Positions 13,712 through 26,912 of a stretch of DNA of 64,000 bases are shown one piece after another. How positions within the stretch are numbered: the stretch's first letter is position 1; each line of letters begins with the position of its first letter. The notes under the pieces are model-generated. The model saw nothing but the letters and a program-made list of their open reading frames with translations, was not told the DNA's origin and did not search any database. The position numbers and the translations under genes were made by a program. This DNA comes from Hanleya hanleyi (lineage: Eukaryota; Mollusca; Polyplacophora; Lepidopleurida; Hanleyidae). The stretch spans positions 1 to 64,000 of the forward strand of contig JAVTVY010025135.1 in NCBI GenBank assembly GCA_036873755.1. Reading direction: 5' to 3'.

Positions 13712-14049
13712 GTATAGCCACTTTACATTTCTCCTGATATGAACCTAATTAAATCCACCGTTCATCGACGTCCATCTTGAATATGGTACGGTACTTAGAA
13801 TCCAGTTACAGCAGGAAGATCTACAAACTTTTCTGTTTCTAGTTTAGGCCTACAACAATTTCAAGCGGATTTCGATCAATAGTAAAGGGGTCCGAAGCAC
13901 TAATATTGAGAGAAAAGTAAACAAATCAACGGACAACTAAAATTTGAAAAATTAAATGGTACAAAAAAGTGTAGTTAGTGCGGACAAACAAACCAAAACA
14001 TGGGTAGACAGACCCAAAACAATATAGCCCACCTCCCATACACAGTATA

Positions 14050-14325
14050 AAAAAATGGTGATGGCTATTACCAAAAAAGGCGACGACACTATCACCAATA
14101 AATGGAGATGAGTTAGAGCCATCGCCATATGCCATATATTGGCGATGACGTCATCGCCCAGGCCCCCATCGCCGAAAAATGGGAATGACCTGAAATCTAC
14201 ACTCATTGCTCGTCGCCATTTATTGACGATGACCAGGTCTCATCATCAATAAATGACGATGAAATGACCTTGTCACCGTTCATCCTCACCAATAAATGAC
14301 GATGACAGGGCCTCGTCACCGATTC
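14050..14325. repeat. GATGAC/GTCATC alternating repeat cluster
   Basis: Short alternating inverted motifs (AATGGCGATGAC, GTCATCGCC, CACCAATAAATG, GACGATGA) recur over about 275 bp and could form several hairpins. Overlapping ORFs here have no domain features. Confidence 0.5.
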
Positions 14326-17300
14326 TGACTGTGTATGTGGGCGAGTGTGATAAGTAAATAAACTAAATTGAAAAAAAAACTTAATTAACCAATTAAAAAC
14401 AGGAGCTGGCACCTGTGTCGCAACCTTTCGATCACGGCTTCCTCGTACTCGTTTCAATCCAAATTAATCAGGATTTCGGGCGATCACAAGGCCTCCGACA
14501 AAAGTCATTTGGCCTATTTCTTGTAAAAAAAATTATTCTCGCGATTGAATTCTCAGAAAGGAGCGTTAACACAGCTCTTGTGTACCTTTACCTAATCAAT
14601 AATGATATATACATATAGCTATATAGGTTGATTAATCGGTACAATCTTTATTGTGGCCAGGGTTCTAAGAAAGAATACAAGAGTATTGACAAGCATTGAC
14701 GTCAGTATATTGTGTATCGATCTCCAAGTAGGACGAGAGAAGCTAATAAGAAGGAAAGCATGCTATGAAAAAGAAATCTTCCATTGGCGTTTTCCAAGAA
14801 CTCATCATCGCTGTTTTCTCGTCTCGACTGCAGCTGAACGAACTGAAGGATTCCACTGAAGGACGCTCATTTCTAGGATACAGCTCTCTGACATACACAC
14901 GTAGGCCTATATACTTCAGTTTTATATTGACCATATACATGCAATCATAATGGGAACCAGTACTTTAGGTTTAGAGGTAAGGAAGAGAGAACTAATAAAT
15001 ATACATTGATATCACAGTCCATTTTTTTCTTTTTCTGATTAACCTGACCAGAAACGGGAAATCAGTTCCTCGAGGTTGAGAAGCGATATAGTTTTCTGGA
15101 TAAACGGATGCATCATTTTTTTTAATTATTTCGCGAGGTAATTGTACCGGATCCCGACATAATTATACCCGACCCCAAGATAATCATCCAATAAAAATAC
15201 AAAATGTTCTCGGAACTCGAGATAATTCATGTTCAATATTTTCTATAAGCTATTCCTAGCAAAAACTACTATAGTTGTTACCAATCACGCTATAGTGAGC
15301 TTGTCAGTCTGCATAATCTGCCAGCAACAGTAAACACCTACATGTAATAAGGATCTTCAGTTCCTATCCTGTTCGACAGATTATCAATCTATGGAAGCTA
15401 TGATTTCCAAATATGCAAGTTTTAAAATTGTCACCCGTTTAGAGATATTGAAATTTGAAAAACAAAAACTCAACACGGCGCTTGAATGTCTCTTGCCCAA
15501 TACGTCACAGGTGTATTATAAGACTCAGCCGCCAGATAACAGCAAGTATACAGATACACGTGTTATCAATGGGCGTTTATCCTCTTCAATTTCTCCGTTT
15601 CACTAGTAAGTTTCATGCAATTATTGGAGAAATGTCGAAGCTATATGTGTTTGGGGAAAGTGTAGTGACACATCTAATTATTATAACAGATAATGTACAC
15701 AAAAGGTGGAAAGATGTGAAAATCGACAAGATGCCTCCGTCTGGCCAGGGGATGAAGCCAGCCGAGTAAATATATATTGTCCTAATATGGGCATATATAT
15801 ATTCGGGTTCTTCCGACTTCACAACCAACGGTGAAATAAACCTTATTACTGGCTGATCTAAATGAAACACATGTGTAAGTTGTGTTGAAATCGTTTGTAA
15901 GCTGAAGAAATGAAGGAAAAACAACTTTAGCTTGCCCGACCTCTGTACATGCAAGTTCGGGAATTCCACGCGTGGCCCACCTCGGGAGCACGGTTAAAAA
16001 ATTTTTTTAAAAAAAGCAACAAAAAAAAGAAGCGGTGTAATGAAATACCGGTAAGCACTTCACTTTTCTCACAGACATGGGATTCATTTAGTCTTGGACT
16101 ATTTAATAATCCTCGATTTAGTACACTTTAATTACACATAGTACAGACCGCAATACAGGTGAATAACATCTGTAGATGGAACCCGACATTGCAGGATTCA
16201 TGCATTATGTTCGTTGTCACAGTCGTGTACTGAAAAGAATTTTTGACATCTGTAACTCAGTTAGAATTGAATTTTTGAGCTACTTCGCTTCATATTCTCT
16301 TCCACTCTCTTCGGACATTTCGACAATGTAATCAGTACACCAAAACCCTTATACCCCAGCAAAAATTGGGTTGAGTATTTTGGTCAGCTTCGAATTTTCA
16401 CGTGTCTGAGTTCCCCCGTATATTCAAGATTGATATCAAAATACCGTTACATATGCATGGCTTATTCTTGATATTTCATCTACACTGTGATAGCGACATG
16501 ATGGTGGTTCATCAGATGACCAGTACAATTTTAACCTAAATTAGTCCCTATCGCTTGAATTTTCAGCGAAATTTGAGCTGCTGTCATATTGAGTTTGCAT
16601 GCTGAGCACTATTTTGTCCGCTCTATCTTACACCTGTGACGTCACATGTGTCTCTCGTTGGAACAATTTCAGCCGGCAAATCCCAATCAAAAACCACATA
16701 TTCATTCATACTTCAAATTCATATACTTTTCTCAGCTTTCGCCGACCCCGTTTGGAGGTCCCTAAATGGATCGTGATGGAGTGGACACAAAAGAACACTC
16801 ATTGTTTTCTTTTGTTCTCCAGTGAACAAAGTCGAGGAATTGTCTAGCTGGTTATTGTCAAAAATGCTTGAGTTCCCCTCAGTTATCGCAGTATCTTAGA
16901 CTCTGTTCTGTTACATGCTGGCTACTGTATTCAAATTTTAACATGTATAGTTATACGAATGATGTATCAAAGATAAAACCATCCAAATTGCACACATCTT
17001 GGGAACCTTTTCGCGGAGCAGTAACTATTAGTAGTGTAAATATGAATCCTAATATGATTGTGTGTCCAAATAATATAGGATATTGTTACATATGATTCCA
17101 TAGGATTCTACGTGACTTTTTATAGGATCTGATAGGACTTTCTATAGGTATAAGTTACATGACATTTATGTCATCACCTCTTAAAAGGTAGGCCTAAAGA
17201 TCTGGCCTCTCTTAAATATGATGAACTGCGTCCATCTCCCTTTATTATGACGGTTAAGGAGGATGAACAAGAGCCATTTTCTGGCTTTGTGAGATGCGTT

Positions 17301-18440
17301 ATATCCTTTACTTATCAAGTATCTCTTTGGCATTTTAGATGAAAAGTTAAACATTGATTAAGGAAAAAAACTCTGTTTACAGTATCTGCCACATTTTATT
17401 GTGATAGACCGTTTTACTTCATACAGTTGCTCTCCTAATAATCTTGTACTACGGTACCAGAAGTCCGTCATAGTTTGGTTTGATGGATTTCTGGTACCGT
17501 ACTATTGTTTATTCGCTGTTTGATCGCTGATTCGTCGATATAATCTTTCGCGAAATGTATCTTTATTTTAAATAGAAAAATACATATGTATTAAAAGATA
17601 TTCTTCTAATACATACAGGTACTTGGTATATGAAATATGTACCTGAACTTATCAGTAAGGACAGCGTATTTGAGTTCTATGGCCAAACCCAATCTCAGTA
17701 AACTCAGATATAATATCACGGAATTTTATATCTGATTTCAGCGCTATATGAATGCCGTGCGAATTTCAAACTACATCTGTTAGCCTATCAGGTGGTTAGC
17801 TTGATGAAACAATTCAAAATCACGCACAGTAATTACACACGGTATCATGTGGACCAATATAGTAAACATTATCGGAAAACACTATCCAACCTTAATTCTC
17901 TCTCTTATTAGAATATCGGCGAACATTTCGCAATAATTTCTCACAACGTCTAGATGGTAATTCCCCTGATTTACCTAGATTTTGACCAAACCCTACTTCC
18001 GGGTCCTGTTTGTGAATTAGAAAGCACAACAACGCACTGGTTCCTCACCTATTTGAACGAGTTTATATGTTTACAACTCGTCAATTGTAAACAATGCAGC
18101 TCTCGCAACAGGTCGCGATTCACGAGAACAAATTATATGACACATTCTGGTTAACATAATAGTCCAGTACTTCCTCGGGGTAAATAATTCCAGGAGAGCA
18201 TTCCTGAGTTGGGCAATTATATCCCATATATAGCATATTTATGTATAAAGCGGATGCATATACTGTGTTAGGTAGATTCAACTATGTTCCGGTTTCGTAA
18301 TACCGTACGCTTGTACTTGGTCAGCTGATTATCAGAAATGTCCGTTATGTTAGTTGATAAAACCAATCCCAGTAAAATGACTCACGTGCAGTAGTATCAG
18401 TGATATCATGCAGGCATGTGTACCCAGAAACTGAAATGAA
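14326..18440. other. Non-coding stretch, no gene recognised
   Basis: Short ORFs only. It holds the small TATAGGATT-rich piece at 17,060-17,150, related to the repeat at 11,735-12,030. No RNA gene or coding domain was identified. Confidence 0.45.
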
Positions 18441-18560
18441 CTCTGGAGATGAATGTGTGGGGTGGGGGACTGGAGATGAATGTGTGGGGTGGGGGACTGG
18501 AGATGAATGTGTGGGGTGGGGGACTGGAGATGAATGTGTGGGGTGGGGGACTGGAGATGA
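18441..18560. repeat. 27-bp tandem repeat
   Basis: The unit CTGGAGATGAATGTGTGGGG plus TGGGGGA repeats four times almost without change, with a partial fifth. The ORFs on both strands here are repeat by-products. Confidence 0.92.
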
Positions 18561-18622
18561 TAACGGGCGCAGGATTAGTTTCGTGAAATTCGTCACGGTG
18601 ATGTTGGGGTTGGTTCATGCAG

Positions 18623-18904
18623 GTACACTCTCAGAAATATTAAGGTAAAAGTCCTCAACTGATCAGGTTGTATATCCACAACTCAATTTCAGGGATTTTC
18701 CCTGAAATTCAGGCAAATTTATCACCCTATTGAGGTACGTAAAATCTCCAAAAATTCAGGTAATTTAGCTTTAATTCATGGTTGATATACCTGAATTTCA
18801 GGAAATTATTCCTGGATTTCAGGTAAAAATCCCTGAAACTGAGTTTTGTATGTGCAACCTGATCTATTCAGGATTATTCCCTGAATATTTCCGAGAATGT
18901 ACAC
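18623..18904. repeat. MITE with inverted ends and CTGAAATTCAGG core
   Basis: The left end GTACACTCTCAGAAATATT and the right end AATATTTCCGAGAATGTACA are complementary. About 60 bp further in, TGATCAGGTTGTATATCCAC is matched by GTATGTGCAACCTGATCTA. The interior is packed with the near-palindrome CCTGAAATTCAGG. Non-coding. Confidence 0.8.
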
Positions 18905-21900
18905 TCATCTTCAAACACAAGTCGACTTCACCGTTTACACTTTGAATTAGCCTTGACGTATCAGCCCACCAGCTCTGTTCTAAAGGACTCATGCATAGAC
19001 ACGCAACGTCATTGACCTCGAATCAATTTGAATTTCGAAATGTGCCGTATGAGTGGTTTATTGATTGGCTGTCATATGTATCTGACCACTCCTATCGCCA
19101 TATTAGGAGGACTGACGTAACTTACGAGAGAATACATGCCCCTACACACAGTCAATGCATGGGTATTTTCTGATTGCCTCGTCTCTGGTTTGTAGAAAAA
19201 ATGTACACCTCGGACGTGAATGATTCCGGTGACCTGATCGATCAGGGCTAATTCGTAGTGTGAACGGAGAAGTCGACCTCTGTATGAAGGTATTGTTTTT
19301 AAACAATACCGTAGCAATGATTGGAAAACAAATAAGCTAACACAGATATCCGGTATCAGTGTTGCTTATAACAGGAATCTCAGGAAACGTGTGGAATTTA
19401 TCATGGTACTTTGGGGGCTTTGTCGGGATTTGGGTTAGTGTGTTCAGTGCAAGCAGTTATTTGGATCCGGTGATGATGTACGACAATTGTTGAGAATTAT
19501 GCCAGCAGTCTTATCGTATTCAAAAAATTTAAAGCCATTTTTTAAAACATTTGGCACTGTTGTTTTCGAAAAATGGAACCATCAGCGTATTCGGTATTTG
19601 CTATACTTCCTACTTATCTTAAATAAAAGAATTTCCTTGGGTTTTTGTGGGACCTATTTTTTTTCTTACCCTTTGAGCTAGGGGGCTGAAACTTACCACA
19701 CTATACTCTTTGGTCAAGCTACCAGAAAATGTAAAAAATTCCAAGATGGCCGCTTTGATGACGTCACAGTGACGTCATTTTCAAAATCGGCATTTTTTGG
19801 TCGATTTTCAGTCAGATTTTCCGAATTTTTTATTTATTTCTCCGCAAAACTGCATGATAAATTAGTAAATATTAATGTGATGTCAAATAAAATAGTTTTT
19901 ACCCGCTTTTCATCGCGGAAAAGCAGAAATTTTGAAGAAATATGACAAAAACATCACTTTTCTGGGACCCCACGTGGCCGCCATCTTGAATTTTCCCATG
20001 ATCCTCTGCTCGGGGGGTTATGCAAATAGGCTCAAAATGACCCCAATATGATAAACTATAAAGTCACGAAGTTTCAGCTCTCCATTTTTTGTCGTTCCGG
20101 AGATAGCGCAGAAAGTTTGGTAGGGGGGGGCATTTCGGCTCCACCCCCCCCCCCCCAGGCCAGGTAGGGTTAACGGTAAGAAAATAATGCTATTTGAAAC
20201 CTAGTTTAGCAACTTTCCAGTACCGTAACGCATATGATAAAACATATATGAGGGAATGGATTAACATAAACTATTTTAAAGAAATGTGTTTTGAGGAAAT
20301 GGCCTATCACACTTAAATCTTCAAAAGAAATAGAGAACAATATTGAAAAACTATTTCGACTTAGAAACAATGATATAAGGTCTACATTCTAACAAAATAA
20401 CGGTAACGTGTATATTCGACCTCCCTAAAAGATTCAATGCTAAGCTGACGGCTCTCACCTATTATAATCGGTTAATATAACTGACATGATGTAATCATCT
20501 AAACTGGGTAAATTGAGATGTAAATTTTTAACTATATCTAATGTTTCATCGTCATCTTAATGTTTTTGTGTAATTCCGCTGTCTTGGTTAGAGCATACGT
20601 GGAGGGGGGGGGGATTATTCCATGGGATCCATTTATAGGACCACAGGGAGTAGGGATAATTTGCTCATGGAGATACGGTATGAATAGTGTAGCAAAGAAC
20701 AAATGATCTTTGTTAGTAGGGTTCAAATTGAGTCTCCTACGCCAAGGGATTTGGTGGATGCTCTATAAAACTGCGCATGATGATCCAGGCGCGCGCCGCG
20801 TCACAGACCCAGCGACGTATATCGATCCGGTGGTGATAGCTGGGTTATCCATAACGATTGATGATACCTTAAAAATATTGAAGCACTCTGAATTCTTTTA
20901 TTCTGAGAAAGACAGTCCTGCGGATCAGATAAACCAGTACGATTGAGCGCTCATAAGCCAGGTTGAAGGGGGTGGCATTCATCATTATCGTAGTATTGAC
21001 CACACCGTGTAATTATTACTAACTCACACTGTTGGTTAAAACCCTACTAACTAATAATTACTACGTTGCTATAGTACCATAGTAATTAGATTGTTTGCCA
21101 TACTTGTACCATTTTACGAGTCGTGCAATAAACGTATTGTGTTGTATTGTATTGTATTGTATATTAACCGGATTAAATATTAAGCATCCCAGATGTATGT
21201 GTGAAGTTCAGGATAATGCTACCCTTCCAGAGTAGACTATCACGACGATGTTCAATCCAACGCTGTGCACCTTTATGCGGCAAGGCTGAATCGATAGAAA
21301 CTTGATGATTGTTATATGTTATACCATGTAGGACAAAGACATGGTACGTAATGATCTCCGCTACTCCTGAATGGCACGATAAAAAGCTTAGCTGTAATCT
21401 ATCCTCAACTGACATTATTTAAAACTAGAACTTTCTAATCGACAACGCTATTCATAGACTAGTTTCGAGAATAACACACCCTTAACAAGATGGAGTTGAT
21501 ACTACATTTATCAATCTAGACTAAAAAAAAATAAACCGAACATTTTTGGAGCTCAATAGCTCATATCAAATCAATTTGAAATTGAGAAATTTATTGCTAT
21601 AAAAAAACTCAGAAATAGACAAATTTAATCAGCTATGGGAACCACGGATTAATATATTCATCTAATTATACAGATTATCTTGAATAACAAGAAATGTAGT
21701 TTTGTCTTGGACCAATGCAAACCCTGAAACCAAGTCCATAACCATTACCAGTTTTTCATTTATTCTATCCTGTTTCGTTATTATTAGTTTTTTTAATTTT
21801 TTTATTTTTTATTTTTTTATTACTATTATTATTATTCCTCTGTAATTTTTATATGTAATTTGGTACGACTTGCATATGTGTTCATATGTTTATTCGCACT

Positions 21901-22260
21901 CAGTGACATTGTATACATAAATCTGTAAATATTTCTGTGTCACTCTACAGTTACTGCACTCATTAGTTCTAAGTTTTGTCGGTGTGATATGTATTCGCTA
22001 ATCCCTATTGAAAAAAAAAAAAAAAAAAAAAAAATGGAGTTGATGGATATAATAAGTACAGCGAACAGCTTGAAAGCGTGTATGTTCGTCATGGATGTTA
22101 TGTTTGAAGATGGGGTGATTAATGATGGTCGTTTGCTTATGTTTTCCGATCTTCCCTCGCCGCTTGTGGATCACCACCGATCCACTGATGGGGCATTTAT
22201 CAAAATACTATAAAATGCTTTCACATCGATTGAAATGCCAGTTCAGGTTTTTGAACCGCT
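18905..22260. other. Non-coding stretch, no gene recognised
   Basis: No domain-bearing ORF. It includes a segment at about 19,640-20,150 with two opposed CAAGATGGCCGC / GGCCGCCATCTTG motifs and paired GTGACGTCA sites (possibly a dispersed repeat), a TTGTATTG microsatellite after a AATAAA motif at 21,125-21,160, and poly(A) at 22,010-22,033. Confidence 0.4.
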
Positions 22261-22475
22261 ATGACTAGTAATAATACGAAAACATATATCATCATCCGTA
22301 GTACAGATTCGAGTCAATTGTTCCCAGAGAACAAACCGTATTATTTCCGAACTAGCTTGAACAGTGTACTTCAGTTATATCAACGGTGGTTTGTCGGGCG
22401 CGTCAAGATATTTATTCCAAATATTCACAGTATAAAGTCTCATCACACGGGAGTCAACTATATACTTACCCACAA
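22261..22475 (+). pseudogene. Probable decayed Polinton penton-like (minor capsid) fragment
   Basis: The ORF from the ATG at 22,261 begins with a β-strand-like stretch, then FPENKPYYFRTSL and a hydrophobic strand ending in a conserved-looking tryptophan (RWFVG). This is the N-terminal pattern of Polinton minor capsid proteins: YVTLPSNSS..FPDNT..LPQPL..W..GL, as in the intact copy at 37,255-38,043. Only about 55 residues can be followed before the frame loses similarity. The position, about 1 kb upstream of the decayed major capsid gene on the same strand, matches the normal penton to capsid gene order, which is what makes the call credible. On its own the match is weak. Confidence 0.45.
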
Positions 22476-23305
22476 TTCTTAACGACCTCAGATATATCGA
22501 AATATATATAAATTGGAGCGATATGCAAAAGGTGGAAAAACTTGGCGACGTCTGACGACTTAAACGGTGGATTCTCGGACGTAGCCTTAGTATCTCAACC
22601 GCGCTTTTATTGCAGCTGTTCATGTGGAGACATGAAGTATCCACACGGCCCCTAGTACCGGTTTAAGCGGAATTAGATGCGCTAACTCGGGAGCTCTGAT
22701 GACAGATCAGCTCAAACAACTAATCTGATGTTGATGGATGAGCATCGTGGACGTCTGACGGAGTAAACGCATCAACATGGGGTGACCTGGTAAATGCAAG
22801 AATACTCCGAGAAACTAACCTGTAATGCCGCACTGCCAACGCGACGCCAGAGAACAGACAGAGCGCCGCATGTGCACCATCTCGACGAGCAATGAGAATT
22901 AGGTACAAAACCGCCATGTTTGATGATGTAGATCTAATTTGTAAAAAATTTGAACATGTGACCGGATTAAATACAAGGAAGACTGTAGTGATTAAGTATC
23001 ATAAGTGGTTACTCATGACGTTGGCGTTAAAGTTGAAGGATTGTCCAAGAAGCCAATCAATGGAGTGTATTCCTCGCCTTACTACTTACCCACAATCCAT
23101 AACAACGTCTTGTCGAAGTTGAAGGATTGGCTAGGAAAACGGCAATCAGAGGCTATTCATCGCCGCACTACCTTCCCACAATTCTTCACGATTTCCTGTA
23201 TCTCGAAATATATATAAAAAATGAACGAGGTGAAGCCGCCTCATTCCTCACCCAGCCTTTATCGATTACACTTCATTTGAAGAGACATACCTTCATCACA
23301 TAATC
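22476..23305 (+). other. Decayed Polinton interval with duplicated promoter-like modules
   Basis: Two related modules, ACCCACAATTCTTAACGA..ATATATATAAATTG (near 22,470-22,515) and CCCACAATTCTTCACGATTT..ATATATATAAAAAATG (near 23,173-23,222), resemble TATA promoters. The second lies about 90 bp before the decayed capsid ATG. A pVI-like remnant is expected in this gap. A frame around 22,760-22,925 ending in a basic stretch and MFDDVD is compatible but not convincing. Confidence 0.35.
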
Positions 23306-24428
23306 ATGGAGTTATCAGAATTTATGCAATCTCAACCTAGGGAATTAACTCTCTTTACCCTCTTCTTCCCCCCCAAAAGAAACAAACAAAAGGCGGTGTA
23401 GCGAATGTATCACCTAGTATCACAAACCACAGATGACGCGTCGGTAGAGTTTTCATTTTCAGGACAAGGTATAGATTATGCAGATCTTAGACGCAGTAGG
23501 CGATACGTTAAACCCAAAGTAATGCGAAAGGATGGACCTCTCCTCATAGAAAAATAAAAATTCGATAAACTTATCATTTTCAGTCAATGTGGTCGCAAGG
23601 AAATGGTTCGACGCAGGGAAATCTGATAAGATCCAATACAGCCAACTTGCCGTTCAAAGTCTACATTCGATCTGTGATGAATATAGACGACCCACCTTGG
23701 CGGGTTTATCAGTTAGACAGCTTAAGACCAGGAAGAGCAAAACATTTCCAATGAAAGGAGTAATCTTATAACATATACTGGATCAAGATCGCTACTTACT
23801 TAACGGAATTGATGTAAACGTAAAATTGTATGTAGTGACCCTTACTGCAGTTCATTTTCATATCAGCTGCGGAAAACCTACCTAATAAAGTAGTTATACA
23901 TGTAAAGGATATCCACTTCAACGTGTTGAAAGTTCGTGTGAACCCCGGCGTTATATTGTATCACGCTCAGGTTCTACCATAACAGCCGGACAGATAATGT
24001 GCAAGTGGAATAAAATGTTTCAGTCCATAACACCTTCTGGAATAACAATTGGATTCGTCAAATAGAAAAACGCGAACAGAGACTATAAAGCCAAACCCTT
24101 CAACTTCAGTCATTTCAATCTGACCAGTATATCGATGTATGTCGATGGAGTATATGGACCATGCCGATCTTTGCATACAAAGTTTGCTACATATCTCGAA
24201 AACTCTGAATGTACCTCAGCTTATCGACGTCACTGAGAAGACTTGAAGCGATTTCTGGAATTAAATGGAGTCAGAAGATTTTCCCAGAGGATACACTTTG
24301 TACGCGTTTACCATATAGACACGTCGTTCGAATATACAAAAGCATCAAAATTTCCATGCAGAGCCGACATTCCACTTCCCTATTATTTTAAAGTGGATAA
24401 TACAAGAAACATAATCTACAATCAATAA
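23306..24428 (+). pseudogene. Decayed Polinton major capsid protein gene
   Basis: Reading across frames, the family landmarks appear in order. ELTLF..FFPP is near the start. YH.LVS..DDASVEFSFSG and DYADLRRS..YVK.KV..DG follow at about 23,410-23,550, then a SMWSQ..GNLI..NTAN stretch near 23,585-23,650, QDRYLLNGIDVNVKLY near 23,785-23,835, KVRVNPGV near 23,928, PFNFSHFNL..YVDG near 24,095-24,150, and RGYTLYAF near 24,287-24,310. The end VDNTRNIIYN matches the family C-terminus. The intact capsid ORF at 35,522-37,255 has the same blocks. Several frameshifts and stops separate them here, so the gene is dead. Its stop (24,426-24,428) overlaps the ATG of the following protease remnant as TAATG. Divergence from the intact copy shows a different and older lineage. 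I give no reconstructed product. Confidence 0.85.
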
Positions 24429-24840
24429 TGAAAACCGACTTTGCGCGATACATTCCGATCCAGACATTGAAGAGCATATCGAAGGTGTGTTTCCGACGCG
24501 TGTGGTTAAGAGTCATTGCGGTTATGTCGTGGACACCGGCACCTACCACTTGGATTGAAGTCATTAGGTTTTGTTTTATTTTCGCAGATACATTGGATAT
24601 TTCTTCATACACACGTTATAACACCTACTTCGTCAAGTTTCTGGAGAGTAATTGCCAATCATACACGTATAATAACATACAATTCCAGTGAGATAACTCT
24701 AAAACATGTCGCCATTTTTTGCCCATACTTTTCATAACATCAAGTTCGGGATATACCACCTTCAACCGTTGTCATAATGATTGCTATGTGTACCATTCCT
24801 GTACCGAATATTTCATAAATTACACACGTGTAACTCGTAT
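24428..24840 (+). pseudogene. Decayed Polinton adenain-like cysteine protease gene
   Basis: Starts at the ATG overlapping the capsid stop. In successive frames it shows SDPDIE..IEGVFP, then GYVVDTG, then a degenerate HWVLFYF-type block that would carry the catalytic histidine. YTYNNIQFQ is followed by a K-T-C-R-H-F stretch near 24,697-24,716 where the family has its catalytic Cys-Gly. The same order (GVFP..NTDP..EHW..SSVCGQYC) is found in the protease at 35,038-35,513. Multiple frame changes and stops are present. An AATAAA-type signal follows at about 24,888. Confidence 0.75.
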
Positions 24841-25560
24841 ATGTCCTGTACAATCGTGTAACACCATGTCTCACTAAACGATCTATCAATAAAAGATATT
24901 GAACTGTACTATTTTTCTTTTGTTTTAATTGGATATATTAAACGCCACATTCAAGTCTACACTATACTCTATCGTATATGAATAACTATTCGATGCTTCT
25001 TCGTCATTCTTCTCGAAAATCATGGATGTAAATGGATGGAATACAAGCGTCTAGTCCATCATGCAATATTCAGCCGTCGTCCATTAAAAAAGTCCACGTC
25101 CATAATCTAAAGACCTAATTCATATAACAGTATAGCACCAAATTAAAAAGGATAAATCATAGTATACATAATACTAGGCTAATTTCCTGCAAGAGAGAAG
25201 CGGTCAACAGTTTTCGATGATTCCAAAAATATCAAATCCGTATAGCTGACCAGTATTCTTAATCCATATGATATAGATTGTAAAGTCGTTATCTAGAATA
25301 TGATGTATCTCAGTCACACTTTGATTGTCACTGTTCATATGAACACTATGAGGATCTTGAAATACATAGGTTCATACGGCCCCTAGCCCTGGGTTAATCG
25401 GAGTCAAGACACAAGCTACGAAACGTACCGCCATATATCTTACACGATACGCTCGTATTTGCTATCAGCCTGCGATGTATATAGCTAATGGTTTTTAAAC
25501 TTTGAGTGGAGGCGCTTGATAATATAGCCCTGTTTTTGCAAATTACGGGAGTACCTCTCC
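24841..25560. other. Non-coding stretch after the Polinton remnant
   Basis: No ORF with recognisable domains. A piece near 25,320-25,400 (CATACGGCCCCTAGCCCTGG) resembles one near 22,640 (CACACGGCCCCTAGTACCGG), so the decayed element may contain internal duplication. Confidence 0.4.
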
Positions 25561-26912
25561 CGTGTCTATTTCGATTAAAAGCTGATGACGGACAATTGCC
25601 AATGTAATCCTTATCTGCGTAATCAAGTTAAATTCTCAAATATATCACATTTAATATGCTCAATATTTACGACAGGCCTTAGCGCCTCTGTTGGAATGTT
25701 GAAGCAAAACATTTGCCTAAACCACTGTACGGGGTCCTTGGGTCTATGAGGCAGAAATTAGGCGAAAGCGTGTGGGGACTAAAATGTATTGATGAGGTCG
25801 ACTGGTATAGTCGAGATGTTACAGCAAAGTTTCATATGTGCGAAATTATATTAGCATGGATGAGTTGGTACAATTAACTAAAGCTAATAATTATCAACTG
25901 TATTGTTATAAAACGGCTTTCTGAGATATCGGTGTGAACTGTTCAACTCCTCAATACATTGTCCTATTCAACAGCACCAACGATGGCTAGCAGATAGCAT
26001 TATTATGTCGGTGTCTTTCCCCTCAAGGGTTTACTCATAACGTTGAGTGTCCATGGTACTTGATCCACCGTCTCTTAGTTACTCCTCTCTCAGTATCGAG
26101 TTGAGATATTTTCTTATCAGGACTCCACTAGATTATGGCCTAATGGAATTCGACCTGATGTGGTCACAATATTGAGAGTTCATTTTGATAACTTTATGGG
26201 AGGGCGCACAGAAGCGGATTATGAATGTTGGGTAATCGAGTGGGAAGGGAAGATGGGCGGACATACCGATAGCTTGATTGGCTGCCTGACTGATACTCAT
26301 CTAGGTAATCGATGCTGGTTGTTAGATTCTCAGCAATGCTACGTTAAGTGAGAGTTTAATTGACTTGGGACAATACAGCTAGCATCTATGATCTAAAACA
26401 TTGAATTCCAAAAATGATGTGTTGATAAATCGAAGACTGACAAGCCTGAATGTATATTGCTTTTGATATACGGTATACTCGTGCACTTTTAGATGTCATT
26501 CATATAGTTTACCTGTTATTCATTATGGCCGGGGACTTTTCTCGGAAGCTAGCGATAATTTGACCCAGTGGTGTCAATTCTCATATAGCATTGTACATAT
26601 ATGGTCTTCCACCTGATCAAGCTTAAGAGTTTTTGTTCATAGCAACTTGTAACTTTTATTAAATTTATACCTATTAATACTTTGTAATTCTCTTTGAATT
26701 TTGTATTCAGGCACATAGAACAGTTATTGAACAGTAGCCTCCGAGGGTTCTACTTTATAGCATCACTAAAGACCCTGATTTGATTCCTGCTCATGTATTC
26801 ATGTCATGAATGTCAGTCAAACAGGCTGTGTATATTATTAGGTTCGGCCGGTCATTGACCCTCTTATCTCCGTTCATAGCGAGAATTCAAATCTAACCCA
26901 GTGATATAAATT

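Noticed and set aside
18345..18648. ORFs on both strands with repeated VGWGTGDEC / SSPVPHPTH peptides
   Set aside because: By-products of the 27-bp tandem repeat. Open on both strands because the unit length is a multiple of three.
26160..26351. 63-codon ORF conserved at 56,417-56,608
   Set aside because: Conservation equals that of surrounding non-coding repeat sequence, and other copies (29,250; 61,080; 62,560) do not keep the frame.
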